Positions 9,430-17,930 of a stretch of 56,225 bases of DNA are shown in pieces (within the stretch, counting starts at the first letter, position 1; each line of letters starts with the position of its first letter). The position numbers and the translations under genes are program-made. This DNA is from Belliella calami (GTDB lineage: Bacteria; Bacteroidota; Bacteroidia; Cytophagales; Cyclobacteriaceae). A model generated the notes under the pieces. That model saw only the letters and a program-made list of their open reading frames with translations, was not told the DNA's origin and did not search any database. Location of the stretch: assembly GCF_022549695.1 (NCBI RefSeq), contig NZ_JAKZGS010000021.1, forward strand, positions 1 through 56,225, written 5' to 3'.

Positions 9430-10210
9430 CTTCTGCTTCCTTTATAAATGTCCCAGAAAACTCCAATCGCCTTAACAAAAACTGTTCATAAATAGCTTTT
9501 CCATCCTCAGCATCTTCTACATCCCTAGAAGCCAATATCCATTCAGCAGGTATTAAATCTACAATAGTCCTAATGGATTCTCGTGTCAGTATTTTTTTAA
9601 AGTCAGTATCCACTTCGCGTAGCATTTTCGCTTGCGGCAACAAAACATGTGTTTTGATAGAAGAAAATGGGCTTTCTGCATGTTTTTGCCAGTTGTCCCA
9701 AGAATGATGGAACAAAAAAGAAGCTCCATGATCAATCAACCACAGTTCTCTGTTCCAAATTAGCATATTTGTATTTCTGAAGGTACGATCCACATTTGTA
9801 ATATAAGCATCCAACCAAACAATCTTAGATGCCAAAAGAGGATCTACTTGTGTTGCTCCCGGGTCAAAAGTCAAAGCTTTGGATAAAAAATGCAACGCTA
9901 GATTCAAGCCCTGACTTCCCTTAAGCAAATCTTGGATTTCTTCATCACCTTCCGATCTGCCAAATGCTTCATCCAAGTTAGCAAACACCAATTCAGGAAC
10001 TTTAAGACCAAGGAGTCTGGCAATTTCACCTCCCAGTAGTTCTGCAATCAGCGCTTTTTCTCGTTGTCCAGCACCTTTGAACTTTAAGACATAACTAAAC
10101 CCATCATCTGCATCCGCCAAAGCAGGCAATGAACCACCTTCTCGAAGAGGCATGACATAGCGCATGACATTGACAGTGCGAAGTGTTTTATTGATTGAAT
10201 GCTTATTCAT
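9419..10210 (-). CDS. HipA-like kinase domain protein
   Basis: 263 residues, shorter than canonical HipA (about 440), with no HipB-like HTH gene beside it. Kinase-like features are YVLKFKG (K43, candidate ATP-contacting lysine), a catalytic loop ITNVDRTFRNTNML (D141, N146/N148) and a metal-binding LWLIDHGASF (D160, DFG-like). The key residues look intact, so the protein may be an active Ser/Thr or small-molecule kinase. The target is unknown. The gene is upstream of, and overlaps, the DUF3037 gene, so the two form one unit. Confidence 0.8.
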   Translation of the reverse strand: MNKHSINKTLRTVNVMRYVMPLREGGSLPALADADDGFSYVLKFKGAGQREKALIAELLGGEIARLLGLKVPELVFANLDEAFGRSEGDEEIQDLLKGSQGLNLALHFLSKALTFDPGATQVDPLLASKIVWLDAYITNVDRTFRNTNMLIWNRELWLIDHGASFLFHHSWDNWQKHAESPFSSIKTHVLLPQAKMLREVDTDFKKILTRESIRTIVDLIPAEWILASRDVEDAEDGKAIYEQFLLRRLEFSGTFIKEAEDAR

Positions 10211-10326
10211 TTTTGTAATATTCTAATCTCAAAGGTAAAACAAAAGAGGAAATGTTATCCATTCAAAATCAACAAACCCTTTAAAATCATAAAAGGGTGG
10301 TTTGTGAGTTTCTAGCTAAAATAGAT

Positions 10327-10420
10327 ATCGGTCGTGCCTACAGCACTCAACACCTGCGCTGTCATCTTCTACCATGGGTTGAAACCCATGGTTAGGATAT
10401 CGGTCACTCCTACGGAGTTT
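10327..10420. repeat. 94-bp intergenic repeat, copy 1
   Basis: Aligns without gaps to 10607-10700, offset exactly 280 bases. It begins TCGGTCGTGCCTACAGCACT, carries a near-perfect 22-bp palindrome (ACCATGGGTT... at 10371-10392) and ends CGGTCACTCCTACGGAGTTT. Several short palindromes in tandem suggest a REP-like nonautonomous element rather than a gene. Confidence 0.8.
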
Positions 10421-10521
10421 TACTCCTTGATGAATAGACTTAATCTTTTGCATTATAGCTTCTAGTCCAGATAGAATAAGTTCACCAAAACCTAAAGTGC
10501 CATCGGCACGGACGAGATATT

Positions 10522-10580
10522 AACCGTAGGCTTTAGCCTACAGAAAAAAACAACAATCTACCATAAAAGTCCCGTAGGGA
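10522..10580. repeat. Two further short palindromes in the repeat cluster
   Basis: GTAGGCT-TT-AGCCTAC (about 10526-10541) and TCCC-GT-AGGGA (about 10570-10580) lie between the two 94-bp copies. They share the CCTAC/GTAGG theme of the larger repeats and look like members of the same intergenic repeat family. Confidence 0.6.
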
Positions 10581-10606
10581 TGGACGATAGTCGATAAATC
10601 TATAAG

Positions 10607-10700
10607 ATCGGTCGTACCTACGGCACTCAACTCATCAGCTACCATCTTTTACCATGGGTTTAAACCCATGGTCAAAATGTCGGTCACTCCTACGGAGTTT
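10607..10700. repeat. 94-bp intergenic repeat, copy 2
   Basis: Second copy of the element at 10327-10420. Its 22-bp central palindrome (10651-10672, ACCATGGGTTT and its complement) is perfect. The copy ends in a run of T just ahead of the pseudouridine synthase gene. Confidence 0.8.
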
Positions 10701-10791
10701 TTTTAAGCTCCTCCAAAATATTCTTCTATAAAAATTTCCTCTACTTGATTTATTTCCATACTTTTGCGCCCTTATTGGGAAAAGAAGCTGC

Positions 10792-11502
10792 ATGAAGAAA
10801 ATTGATTTTAAAGATCTTATTCTGTTCGAAAATGAGGATTACCTCGTGATCAATAAGCTTCCATATTTATCGACATTGGATGACCGACATGAGGCCCAGA
10901 ACATTCTGGACTTGGCCAAAGGATACACCCCTGATGCCCAGGTGTGTCATCGTCTGGACAAGGAGACTTCGGGTTGTTTAGCTATCGCCAAGCATCCTGC
11001 AGCCTACCGAAATATCGCCATCCAGTTTGAAGACAGAAAAGTAGATAAAATCTACCATGCAGTAGTAGAAGGGATCCACGAATACAAAGACGTATTGGTG
11101 GATAAGAATCTACTCGCCAATAATAAAGGAATCGCCAAAGTCAGCAAAGAAGGTAAGCCGGCTCAAACTTATGTCAACACCGCAAAGACCTATTACAAGC
11201 ATTCGTTAATAGAATGCAGGCCGGTCACAGGAAGACTTCATCAAATCAGGGTTCACTTGGCTTATTTGAAGTCTCCAATCTGCGGAGATGAAACTTACGG
11301 AGGAAAGCCACTTTACCTTTCTGAACTAAAAAGACGATTCAACCTCAAAAAAAACACAGAAGAACTGCCCATCATGCAGCGGGTTTCACTTCATGCTTAT
11401 GCTTTGAATTTCATTGGAGTAAAAGGTGAAAGCATTGAAGTAGTAGCTCCTTATCCTAAAGATTTTGAAGTGCTTGTCAAGCAATTGGAGAAAAACAGGT
11501 AA
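10792..11502 (+). CDS. RluA-family RNA pseudouridine synthase
   Basis: Isomerises uridine to pseudouridine in rRNA or tRNA. It is 236 residues with the family signature HRLDKETSG and catalytic aspartate D56. GRLHQIRVHLAYL and PICGDETYGG in the second half are also diagnostic. There is no N-terminal S4 domain, so it is closer to the short RluA-like enzymes. The target site cannot be assigned. It lies between the repeat cluster and the ribosomal protein cluster. Confidence 0.93.
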   Translation: MKKIDFKDLILFENEDYLVINKLPYLSTLDDRHEAQNILDLAKGYTPDAQVCHRLDKETSGCLAIAKHPAAYRNIAIQFEDRKVDKIYHAVVEGIHEYKDVLVDKNLLANNKGIAKVSKEGKPAQTYVNTAKTYYKHSLIECRPVTGRLHQIRVHLAYLKSPICGDETYGGKPLYLSELKRRFNLKKNTEELPIMQRVSLHAYALNFIGVKGESIEVVAPYPKDFEVLVKQLEKNR

Positions 11503-11617
11503 GGCGAATTGATGAAGTTGGATATCGCAAGCTGACGCCAATGTTTTGGAAAAAGGCAATAGACTTTTGACAAAATAGGGGTAAAGCCATGAAAATGTGG
11601 GTAATAATGTTTTTTCT

Positions 11618-11649
11618 TTTGCATTAAAAAGAAATTACTTCTATCTTTG
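11618..11649 (+). promoter_or_regulatory. Bacteroidetes-type promoter for rplM-rpsI
   Basis: TTTG at 11618-11621, a 20-base gap, then TATCTTTG at 11642-11649. This fits the Bacteroidetes -33/-7 consensus (TTTG and TAnnTTTG) well, and the leader to the rplM start is about 50 nt. Confidence 0.65.
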
Positions 11650-11705
11650 TGTCCCTTTTTGAGGGTGAAATATATTTAACAAGCTAATAATTAAACATTT
11701 ACACA

Positions 11706-12149
11706 GTGGATACATTAAGCTATAAAACCATATCAGCGAATGCCGCAACTGTAGAAAAGAACTGGATCGTAGTGGATGCCCAGGCTGCAGTATTAGGTAG
11801 ATTCGCAAGTGAGGTAGCGAAAATCTTGAGAGGTAAGCATAAGCCTTCTTATACCCCTCACGTAGATTGCGGAGACAACGTAATTGTCATCAACGCAGAC
11901 AAGGTTAGGTTAACTGGTAAAAAGTGGAACGATAAAGTATATGTTCGTCACACTGGATACCCTGGAGGTCAGCGTATCTCTACGCCAAAGTTGTTGATGC
12001 AGAAGTCTGCACCAATCTTGGTAGAGAAAGCAGTAAGAGGTATGCTTCCTAAAAACAGACTTGGAAGACAGTTGTACAGAAACTTATTCGTGTATGAAGG
12101 ACCAGAACATCCTCATGCTGCACAACAACCAAAAGAACACAAATTCTAA
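11706..12149 (+). CDS. rplM: 50S ribosomal protein L13
   Basis: 147 residues, full length for L13, with NWIVVDAQAAVLGRFASEVAKILRGKHK near the start and AVRGMLPKNRLGRQLYRNLFVY near the end. The start is a GTG (VDTLSYKTIS) in common with many Bacteroidetes L13 genes. rpsI follows after 12 bases, the conserved L13-S9 pair, transcribed from the promoter at 11618-11649. Confidence 0.98.
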   Translation: MDTLSYKTISANAATVEKNWIVVDAQAAVLGRFASEVAKILRGKHKPSYTPHVDCGDNVIVINADKVRLTGKKWNDKVYVRHTGYPGGQRISTPKLLMQKSAPILVEKAVRGMLPKNRLGRQLYRNLFVYEGPEHPHAAQQPKEHKF

Positions 12150-12161
12150 TCAAAGCAGTCT

Positions 12162-12548
12162 ATGGAAATTATCAACACAATCGGTAGAAGAAAGACATCT
12201 GTTGCTAGAATCTACATGAAACCAGGAAAAGGCGAGATCTCTGTAAACAACAGAACGATCGAAACTTACTTTCCATTTGATTTGCATCAGATCGTAGTGA
12301 AGCAGCCTCTTGCCTTAGTAGGGGAAGATAGCACTTACGACATCAAAATCAATGTTGACGGTGGTGGAATCAAAGGTCAAGCAGAAGCAGCAAGAATGGC
12401 TATCGCCAGAGCATTATGCGAAATCAATGAAGAGCACAGAGGCGCATTGAAAAAAGAAGGTTTCTTGACACGTGATTCCAGAATGGTTGAACGTAAGAAG
12501 CCGGGACGTAGAAAAGCAAGAAGAAAATTCCAGTTCTCGAAACGTTAA
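12162..12548 (+). CDS. rpsI: 30S ribosomal protein S9
   Basis: 128 residues with NTIGRRKTSVARIYMKPGKG at the N terminus and the invariant basic tail RRKARRKFQFSKR that reaches the P site. DGGGIKGQAEAARMAIARAL is the family core. Second gene of the rplM-rpsI pair. rpsB follows 45 bases later. Confidence 0.98.
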   Translation: MEIINTIGRRKTSVARIYMKPGKGEISVNNRTIETYFPFDLHQIVVKQPLALVGEDSTYDIKINVDGGGIKGQAEAARMAIARALCEINEEHRGALKKEGFLTRDSRMVERKKPGRRKARRKFQFSKR

Positions 12549-12593
12549 TCGGAAGATTCTTTACATTTTATATCGAAACTATATTATTTATTA

Positions 12594-13355
12594 ATGGCAC
12601 AAATAGAATATAAAGACTTACTGGATGCTGGTGTTCATTTTGGACACTTAACTAGAAAGTGGGATCCGAGAATGGCTCCGTATATCTTCATGGAGAAGAA
12701 CGGAATCCATATCATCGACCTTAACAAAACGCTTGTTTGCCTAGACGAAGCATCCAACGCAATCAAGCAGATCGTACGCTCAGGCAAAAAAGTCATGTTC
12801 GTAGCTACCAAAAAGCAAGCGAAAGACTTAGTAGCTGATGAGGCTAGAAGACTAAACATGCCTTACGTAACCGAAAGATGGTTAGGTGGTATGTTGACTA
12901 ACTTCGCGACAATCAGAAAATCTTTGAAGAAGATGTCTTCCATCGACAAGTTGATGAAAGAAGAAGCTTACAAGAATCTGGCGAAGAAAGAACGTCTGAT
13001 GATCACAAGACAAAGAGAAAAGTTGGAAAGTGTATTAGGCGGTATCGCTGACCTTACTAGACTTCCTGCAGCTTTGTTTATTGTGGACATCAAAAGAGAG
13101 CACATCGCTATAGCCGAAGCACAGAAGCTTGGTATCCCTGTTTTCGCATTGGTAGATACGAACTCTAACCCGAACGAGGTAGATTTCCCTATCCCATCCA
13201 ATGATGATGCATTCAAATCAATCTCTTTGCTCGTAAAAGCGTTTGGCGCAGCTATCGAAGAAGGACTTTCTGAAAGAAAGAAAGATAAGGAAGATGCTAA
13301 ACTCACTGAAGAGGAGGAAGCAAAAAAAGCTGTGGACGCTGAGACTAAAGAGTAA
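12594..13355 (+). CDS. rpsB: 30S ribosomal protein S2
   Basis: 253 residues. [35 protein letters not shown] and [13 protein letters not shown] are S2 hallmarks. The C terminus is a highly charged Lys/Glu tail (about residues 228-253), common in this phylum. It probably shares a transcript with rplM-rpsI. A hairpin with a T run lies directly downstream, before tsf. Confidence 0.98.
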   Translation: MAQIEYKDLLDAGVHFGHLTRKWDPRMAPYIFMEKNGIHIIDLNKTLVCLDEASNAIKQIVRSGKKVMFVATKKQAKDLVADEARRLNMPYVTERWLGGMLTNFATIRKSLKKMSSIDKLMKEEAYKNLAKKERLMITRQREKLESVLGGIADLTRLPAALFIVDIKREHIAIAEAQKLGIPVFALVDTNSNPNEVDFPIPSNDDAFKSISLLVKAFGAAIEEGLSERKKDKEDAKLTEEEEAKKAVDAETKE

Positions 13356-13380
13356 TCCACTACTTTGAAATATAACTTAA

Positions 13381-13417
13381 AAAATTGAACATCAGGTTTA
13401 CCCCTATGTTCAATTTT
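13381..13417 (+). terminator. Terminator or attenuator between rpsB and tsf
   Basis: 12-bp stem (AAAATTGAACAT with ATGTTCAATTTT), 13-nt loop, then a T-rich stretch, 25 bases after the rpsB stop. It would reduce read-through into tsf. Confidence 0.75.
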
Positions 13418-13429
13418 TTGTTTTTGCCT

Positions 13430-13496
13430 AACCTTTGAGGTTTTTACCTCCAATAAATTTGGCAAAAAACAAACTCACATAAAACCTCGAAGGTTT
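13430..13496. repeat. Pair of AACCT/AGGTT palindromes
   Basis: Two short imperfect palindromes, AACCT-TTG-AGGTT and AACCT-CGA-AGGTT, with A/T extensions, lie about 55 bases apart between rpsB and tsf. They look like a small dispersed intergenic repeat, with no coding content. Confidence 0.5.
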
Positions 13497-13569
13497 CTGA
13501 CCAAAGTGTCAAAACCATTCTTGTTTTCCTGAAATAGAATAAAGTTTAATCTAATAAATTGACTAAAAA

Positions 13570-14400
13570 ATGGCTATTACTGCACAAGAAGTAAATAAAT
13601 TGAGACAAATGACCGGAGCTGGTATGATGGACTGTAAGAAAGCCCTTACCGAAGCTGAAGGAGATTTTGAAAAAGCAATTGATATCCTTAGAAAAAAAGG
13701 TCAAAAAGTATCTGCTTCCAGAGCTGATAGAGAAACTAAAGAAGGTACTATCGTAACACACGTAAGTGCTGATGGAACTACCGGAACTTTACTTTCATTG
13801 ACTTGTGAAACTGATTTCGTAGCTAAGAATGAAGAGTTTTCTGCTTTTGCAAACACGCTTCTTGACCTTGCTACCAAAAACAACGCAACTTCAGTAGATC
13901 AAATCTTGGCATTGCCATACGAAAGCATCACTACTGCTGAAAAAATCATCGAGATGACTGGTAAAATTGGTGAGAAAATCGAAATTTCTCATTATGAAAT
14001 CGTTACTGGTGAAGCTGTAGTTCCTTACATCCACTCCAATGGTAAATTGGGTGTATTGGTTGCTTTGACCAATACTAGCGGTGCAGATGTAGAGGAAGCA
14101 GGAAAAGACGTAGCAATGCAAATCGCAGCGATGAATCCAGTGGCTGTTGACAAAGACGGCGTAGATTCTACTACAGTAGAAAGAGAAATCGAAGTAGGTA
14201 AAGACCAAGCAAGACAAGAAGGTAAGCCTGAAGAAATGCTTGAGAAAATCGCTTTGGGTAAATTGAACAAGTTCTACAAAGAAAATACTTTGTTGAGCCA
14301 GCAGTTTGTGAAAGACAGCAGCCAAACTATCTCTCAGTACCTTGATAGTGTAAGCAAAGGAATGACGGTAGCGGCATTCAAGAGAGTGTCTATTGGGTAA
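13570..14400 (+). CDS. tsf: Elongation factor Ts
   Basis: Nucleotide exchange factor for EF-Tu, 276 residues. The N-terminal UBA-like domain has KLRQMTGAGMMDCKKALTEAEGD, and the core begins CETDFVAKNEEF. The dimerisation and C-terminal parts are present (DVAMQIAAMNP, LLSQQFVKD). The order rpsB-tsf is conserved, but here the genes are 214 bases apart with a terminator and repeats between them, so tsf may have its own promoter. Confidence 0.98.
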   Translation: MAITAQEVNKLRQMTGAGMMDCKKALTEAEGDFEKAIDILRKKGQKVSASRADRETKEGTIVTHVSADGTTGTLLSLTCETDFVAKNEEFSAFANTLLDLATKNNATSVDQILALPYESITTAEKIIEMTGKIGEKIEISHYEIVTGEAVVPYIHSNGKLGVLVALTNTSGADVEEAGKDVAMQIAAMNPVAVDKDGVDSTTVEREIEVGKDQARQEGKPEEMLEKIALGKLNKFYKENTLLSQQFVKDSSQTISQYLDSVSKGMTVAAFKRVSIG

Positions 14401-14446
14401 ATGATATTTTAGATTTAAGATCTTAGATTTAAAATTTAGAAATACT

Positions 14447-14480
14447 AAAAAAGCTGACTTCGAGAGGAGTCGGCTTTTTT
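14447..14480 (+). terminator. Terminator of tsf
   Basis: 13-bp stem (AAAAAAGCTGACT with AGTCGGCTTTTTT, one G-U pair) followed by T residues, 47 bases past the tsf stop. Confidence 0.85.
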
Positions 14481-14583
14481 TCATTATACCATTTCCTCGC
14501 TTGGTATTCAAAGTGATCAAAATTTTACATTAAAAATGAATCTCACAAACTTTGCTTAAAGTCTCTGCGTGAAACTAAAAAAC

Positions 14584-14943
14584 TTATACTCCCAATACAA
14601 CAGAAGCTTCGATATCGAATTTTCTGCTGATTTCTCTGGCGATTTTAAGTGTAGGCTCACTTTTCCCATTCAAATACTCACTGATTCTAGAGGTGCTTAC
14701 ACCAAGATATTCTGACAGGGATTTTTGGGTTAATCCCCGTTCCTGCATGCGAAGTCTAATTGCCTCTGATAATGTAGGTGTCTGTATAGGAATGTACTTC
14801 TCTTCATCTTCAGCCACCATATCAGAGAGTAAGTTCAATTCTATATAATTTTTGGAATCTGTGTTTTCTATATTATCAGGATTAGAAAGCAATTCTTCAA
14901 TCCTTACTATAATAGCATTATACTCTTTTTCAGACTTAATCAT
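14584..14943 (-). CDS. higA: HigA-family antitoxin / XRE-type HTH protein
   Basis: 119 residues. The C-terminal HTH (about 68-100: LTQKSLSEYLGVSTSRISEYLNG) is preceded by a helical N-terminal region, the HigA layout of toxin-first HigBA modules. Only 3 bases upstream lies the end of a broken higB, so this antitoxin no longer has an intact partner here. The gene itself looks intact. It could still act as a repressor of its own promoter or of relatives elsewhere. Confidence 0.85.
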   Translation of the reverse strand: MIKSEKEYNAIIVRIEELLSNPDNIENTDSKNYIELNLLSDMVAEDEEKYIPIQTPTLSEAIRLRMQERGLTQKSLSEYLGVSTSRISEYLNGKSEPTLKIAREISRKFDIEASVVLGV

Positions 14944-14946
14944 ATC

Positions 14947-15123
14947 TCAAATATTTTGGATATCCTGTATTTTATCATAATCAGCATGGGTGCCTATGAA
15001 TCGAATGTAAACCTTTTTGGCATTGAATGGAATTATGGCAATCAACCGGTACGAGTTCCCTTTAGTGTTGAAAACAAAACGATGATTTCCGACATAATCA
15101 ACTGAATTGAAATCATTTTCCAC
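14947..15123 (-). pseudogene. higB: HigB toxin, N-terminally truncated
   Basis: The minus strand encodes 58 codons with the HigB C-terminal half: DYVGNHRFVFNTKGN, SYRLIAIIPF, VYIRFIGTHADYDKI, ending 3 bases before higA. HigB is normally about 95-100 residues, so roughly the first 40 are absent. A TAA stop (15124-15126) lies in frame just upstream, and the sequence then becomes a different gene. A GTG at 15123 could start a short product, but it would lack the N-terminal half of the RNase fold. Read as a deletion-truncated toxin. Confidence 0.8.
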
Positions 15124-15351
15124 TTAGGTCAAAATCTTCAACTGATGCCATAAAAGTAAAAGATGGATTGAAAACCTAGGTGTGGCATAATAACTCAATT
15201 CATTCATCAAGTTTATCGTCCACAAACCAGCAATCCCTTCAATCCTAGGCCCTGCTCCAACTCTATAGATTAGTTCTTTTTTTCTTTCCTCTTGCGCCTC
15301 CGCACCAAAACTAAGCATAAACAAAATCGAAATCGAAAATATGTACCTCAT
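15124..15351 (-). pseudogene. Truncated outer-membrane-type protein gene, N-terminal fragment
   Basis: 75 codons. A signal peptide (MRYIFSISILFMLSFGAEAQ) and a beta-barrel-like segment (VGAGPRIEGIAGLW, LMNELSYYATPRFS) end in an unlikely tail. A one-frame change near 15162 gives a more barrel-like continuation (NPSFTFMASVEDFDLSGK), which then stops against the higB fragment. Both a frameshift and a deletion are therefore likely. No downstream part of the gene is present. Confidence 0.6.
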
Positions 15352-15861
15352 CTTATATAAGTATCTATTAGTTTATAAAATATTTTAACACCAATATGAA
15401 ATATAAAAACTAGTTCATAATAAAATATGAAATAACATTTTTGTGATTTGTATTATTTGAATCCTATATAAAGTTGATATTTCCAATCAGTAAGATCTAA
15501 ATACCTAAAAAACACAATATTTCATACGTTTGAAAAAAATTAAAAAATCCTTAGACTTACTATCTTGACTATTGGATCATTGCATTATTGAGTAGCTAGA
15601 TTACACGAAACCTTTCCGCTGTTTTACTTTATTTCCAATAGTTATTAATTCCCTACCTGAATTATCAGACTGTTAATTCAAAAAAAAAATGCTTCTATTT
15701 TCACCTTACTATAGGATATAACCCTATAGTAAGGTGAGTTCCCTCTGGATTATGGGAACAAAAATTTCAGGACAAATTTGTAGATAACTGGTTATTTGAA
15801 TCTCGATGATTGTGCCTTTTTTCACACTTCAACTTTTCGCTCTTCTAATATAACCAATGCC
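15352..15861. other. AT-rich intergenic region with a long hairpin
   Basis: No gene is recognised in 510 bases. A perfect 15-bp stem (TCACCTTACTATAGG and its complement, 15701-15715 with 15723-15737, 7-nt loop) lies 125 bases beyond the hemE stop. On the minus strand it is followed after about 10 bases by a run of T, so it may terminate hemE. A second small stem (GTTCCC/GGGAAC, 15738-15759) abuts it. Confidence 0.5.
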
Positions 15862-16890
15862 TTAATTGTTATAGTTTTTTACTGTCTCGATAAAGACTTT
15901 TACCATTTCGGGATTGATATCAGGATACACGCCGTGCCCCAAATTGGCAATGTGTCTGCTATCTTTGAACTGATCTAGCATCAAGATCGTGGCTGCTTCG
16001 ACTTCCTTTGGAGTACCATACAATGCTGCTGGATCAAGATTTCCTTGCAGTGTTTTATGCTCTCCTATCATCCTTCTTGATTCTGCAATCCCCATATTCC
16101 AATCCAATCCAATGGTCTCACAGTTCAATTTCCCCATCTGCTCTCTGGCAAAGAATGCTCCTTTGGCGAAGACCGTCTTTGGAACTTCATCTATTGCATC
16201 GCAAATCTGTGAAATATATTTCAGCGAAAACTCGTCATAATGATTAGGAGGTAGGATACCTGCCCAGCTATCAAACAACTGAATCAGATTGACACCAGCA
16301 GCAATTTGGGCTTTGAGGTAATTGATCGTACTGTCTGTGATCATTTGAAGCAATTGATGGGATAATTCAGGCTCGGTATAAAGCATAGCCCTTGCTTTTG
16401 AAAAAGTCTTACTTCCTGAACCTTCGATCATGTATGCGAATATTGTCCATGGAGCACCTGCAAAGCCTATCAATGGAACTCTTCCATTCAATGCTTTCTT
16501 GGTAATCTTGATAGCTTCAATGACATAGCTCAAATCATCAACCCCATCTGCAATCCTTAGTTTTAACAAATCTGCTGCGGAACTAACTACATTTGGAAAC
16601 CAAGGCCCCCTTTTTTCTACCATCTCATAAGGCAAACCCATTGCTTCAGGAATTACCAAAATGTCTGAAAAAATAATTGCCGCATCCACGCCAAGAAGAT
16701 CAACAGGCTGAATCGTAACTTCTGCAGCCAGCTCAGGAGTTTGCGCTAACTCAATAAATCCGCTGACACTATTTCTGACAGCTCTATATTCAGGAAGAAT
16801 TCTACCCGCTTGTCTCATTAGCCACACGGGAGTTCTTTCTACAGTTTCGCCTTTTGCGGCTCTTATTAGTAAGTCGTTTTTCAATTGCAT
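15862..16890 (-). CDS. hemE: Uroporphyrinogen decarboxylase (HemE)
   Basis: Converts uroporphyrinogen III to coproporphyrinogen III in haem synthesis. It is 342 residues with the signature [12 protein letters not shown] (RQAGR at 26-30), [14 protein letters not shown] (catalytic Asp), [16 protein letters not shown] and NLGHGVYPD near the C terminus. TATCTTTG on the minus strand at 16895-16902, immediately before the start codon, fits a -7 box and would give a very short or leaderless mRNA. It is a single gene here, with no other hem genes adjacent. Confidence 0.97.
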   Translation of the reverse strand: MQLKNDLLIRAAKGETVERTPVWLMRQAGRILPEYRAVRNSVSGFIELAQTPELAAEVTIQPVDLLGVDAAIIFSDILVIPEAMGLPYEMVEKRGPWFPNVVSSAADLLKLRIADGVDDLSYVIEAIKITKKALNGRVPLIGFAGAPWTIFAYMIEGSGSKTFSKARAMLYTEPELSHQLLQMITDSTINYLKAQIAAGVNLIQLFDSWAGILPPNHYDEFSLKYISQICDAIDEVPKTVFAKGAFFAREQMGKLNCETIGLDWNMGIAESRRMIGEHKTLQGNLDPAALYGTPKEVEAATILMLDQFKDSRHIANLGHGVYPDINPEMVKVFIETVKNYNN

Positions 16891-17266
16891 GATGCAAAGA
16901 TAAGAGTAGGAAGTTTTATTTCGTGATATACGAGGATAAATTCAAAATGGACTCTAAGAAATATGATTTTCAGAGACGACACTTGTATATGGATTTTCTT
17001 ATTTATTATGCGGGTAAGCGTTAAAAGTTATAAGTCGATTAGCTATCAGTACATCAATTGATTCTAAACGTATATGGATATGGTTTGATAACTTCATAGC
17101 TATCAAAGAAGCGCATAATTTTTAAATAGCATAAAATTTAATCAGTGAACAAAAAAGGAGAAGCTAGCTTCTCCTTTTTTGAAATAGACCCTAATTCTAG
17201 TAATTTTATTTAAGACTGTTATTAATCAATTAATTATTGTTTCTTCAACAATCCTAATTTTAAAAC
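16891..17266. other. Intergenic region upstream of hemE
   Basis: 376 bases holding the hemE promoter region and, at 17151-17180, a terminator for the genes on the right. Apart from these I see nothing coding or structured. Confidence 0.5.
17151..17180 (-). terminator. Terminator of the collagen-like lipoprotein operon
   Basis: A perfect 30-bp palindrome (AAAAAAGGAGAAGCT and its complement) about 90 bases beyond the stop of the lipoprotein gene, with A/T runs on both sides. It could work in both directions. Confidence 0.75.
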
Positions 17267-17809
17267 CTAATCTCTTTGATTGAGTTTTACAACATCAGTT
17301 TCTGTTTTACCCATCAACTCCATAACAGCATCATAATTTGTCAAATCTACCCTAGCATTTTCAGACACCAAATCAGCTGGAAAAATAACTACTCTAAAGA
17401 CTTGATTTCTTGTGAATTCATTGGTAAGTAAACCTAGATTAAACGTACCATCAACAAAAAACCTTACCAATGATCGAGTAAACTCATAATTGTAAGTAAA
17501 AATTCCTTCAGAAAATTCGTAATTCGTTTGCGGTAGTGCTCTCCACAAATCTTCGCCATCTATCTCAGCCCAAAGCAAGAATACCAAGATTTTATCACCT
17601 GTCTCTATTGGCGGATTTATCGTATAAAAATCAGATGAAAAATTATTAGCTGAAGTAAAATCCACACCACCAATCTCCAACACTTCACCAACAATATTTA
17701 TTCCATCTAACCCATCTCGTCCATCAAAACCTGGAGGACCTGGAGGTCCTTCACATGCAAAAAAGGCAAACAAGCCCATCATCAAAACTCCTTTAATCAG
17801 ATTCTTCAT
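17267..17809 (-). CDS. Lipoprotein with collagen-like Gly-X-Y segment
   Basis: 180 residues. The signal peptide ends in a lipobox (LFAFFAC), so the mature protein starts at Cys19 and is probably lipid-anchored. It is followed immediately by a short collagen-like run (GPPGPPGFDGRDGLDG, about residues 21-36) and then a beta-rich domain of about 140 residues with no recognised family. Such short Gly-X-Y linkers are seen in Bacteroidetes lipoproteins. Function is unknown. It is the last of three same-strand envelope genes and is followed by the 17151-17180 terminator. Confidence 0.75.
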   Translation of the reverse strand: MKNLIKGVLMMGLFAFFACEGPPGPPGFDGRDGLDGINIVGEVLEIGGVDFTSANNFSSDFYTINPPIETGDKILVFLLWAEIDGEDLWRALPQTNYEFSEGIFTYNYEFTRSLVRFFVDGTFNLGLLTNEFTRNQVFRVVIFPADLVSENARVDLTNYDAVMELMGKTETDVVKLNQRD

Positions 17810-17930
17810 ATAGTTATGATTTTTAGTAAATATTAATTCAAAGACGTATTCATATTGGATTTGGTTGTTCCATTTCCAGCTTATTCTGCCAATACACTAA
17901 AATTGTACCATTTTTTTTAGTATCGCAAAC

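Noticed and set aside
11650-11705. Possible ribosomal protein leader structure before rplM
   Set aside because: The leader is short and AT-rich and I see no stable conserved fold, so a known L13 leader cannot be claimed.
13891-14520. 209-residue open frame antisense to tsf
   Set aside because: Lies opposite the well-supported tsf gene, is Cys/Phe/Ser-rich and has no recognisable domain.
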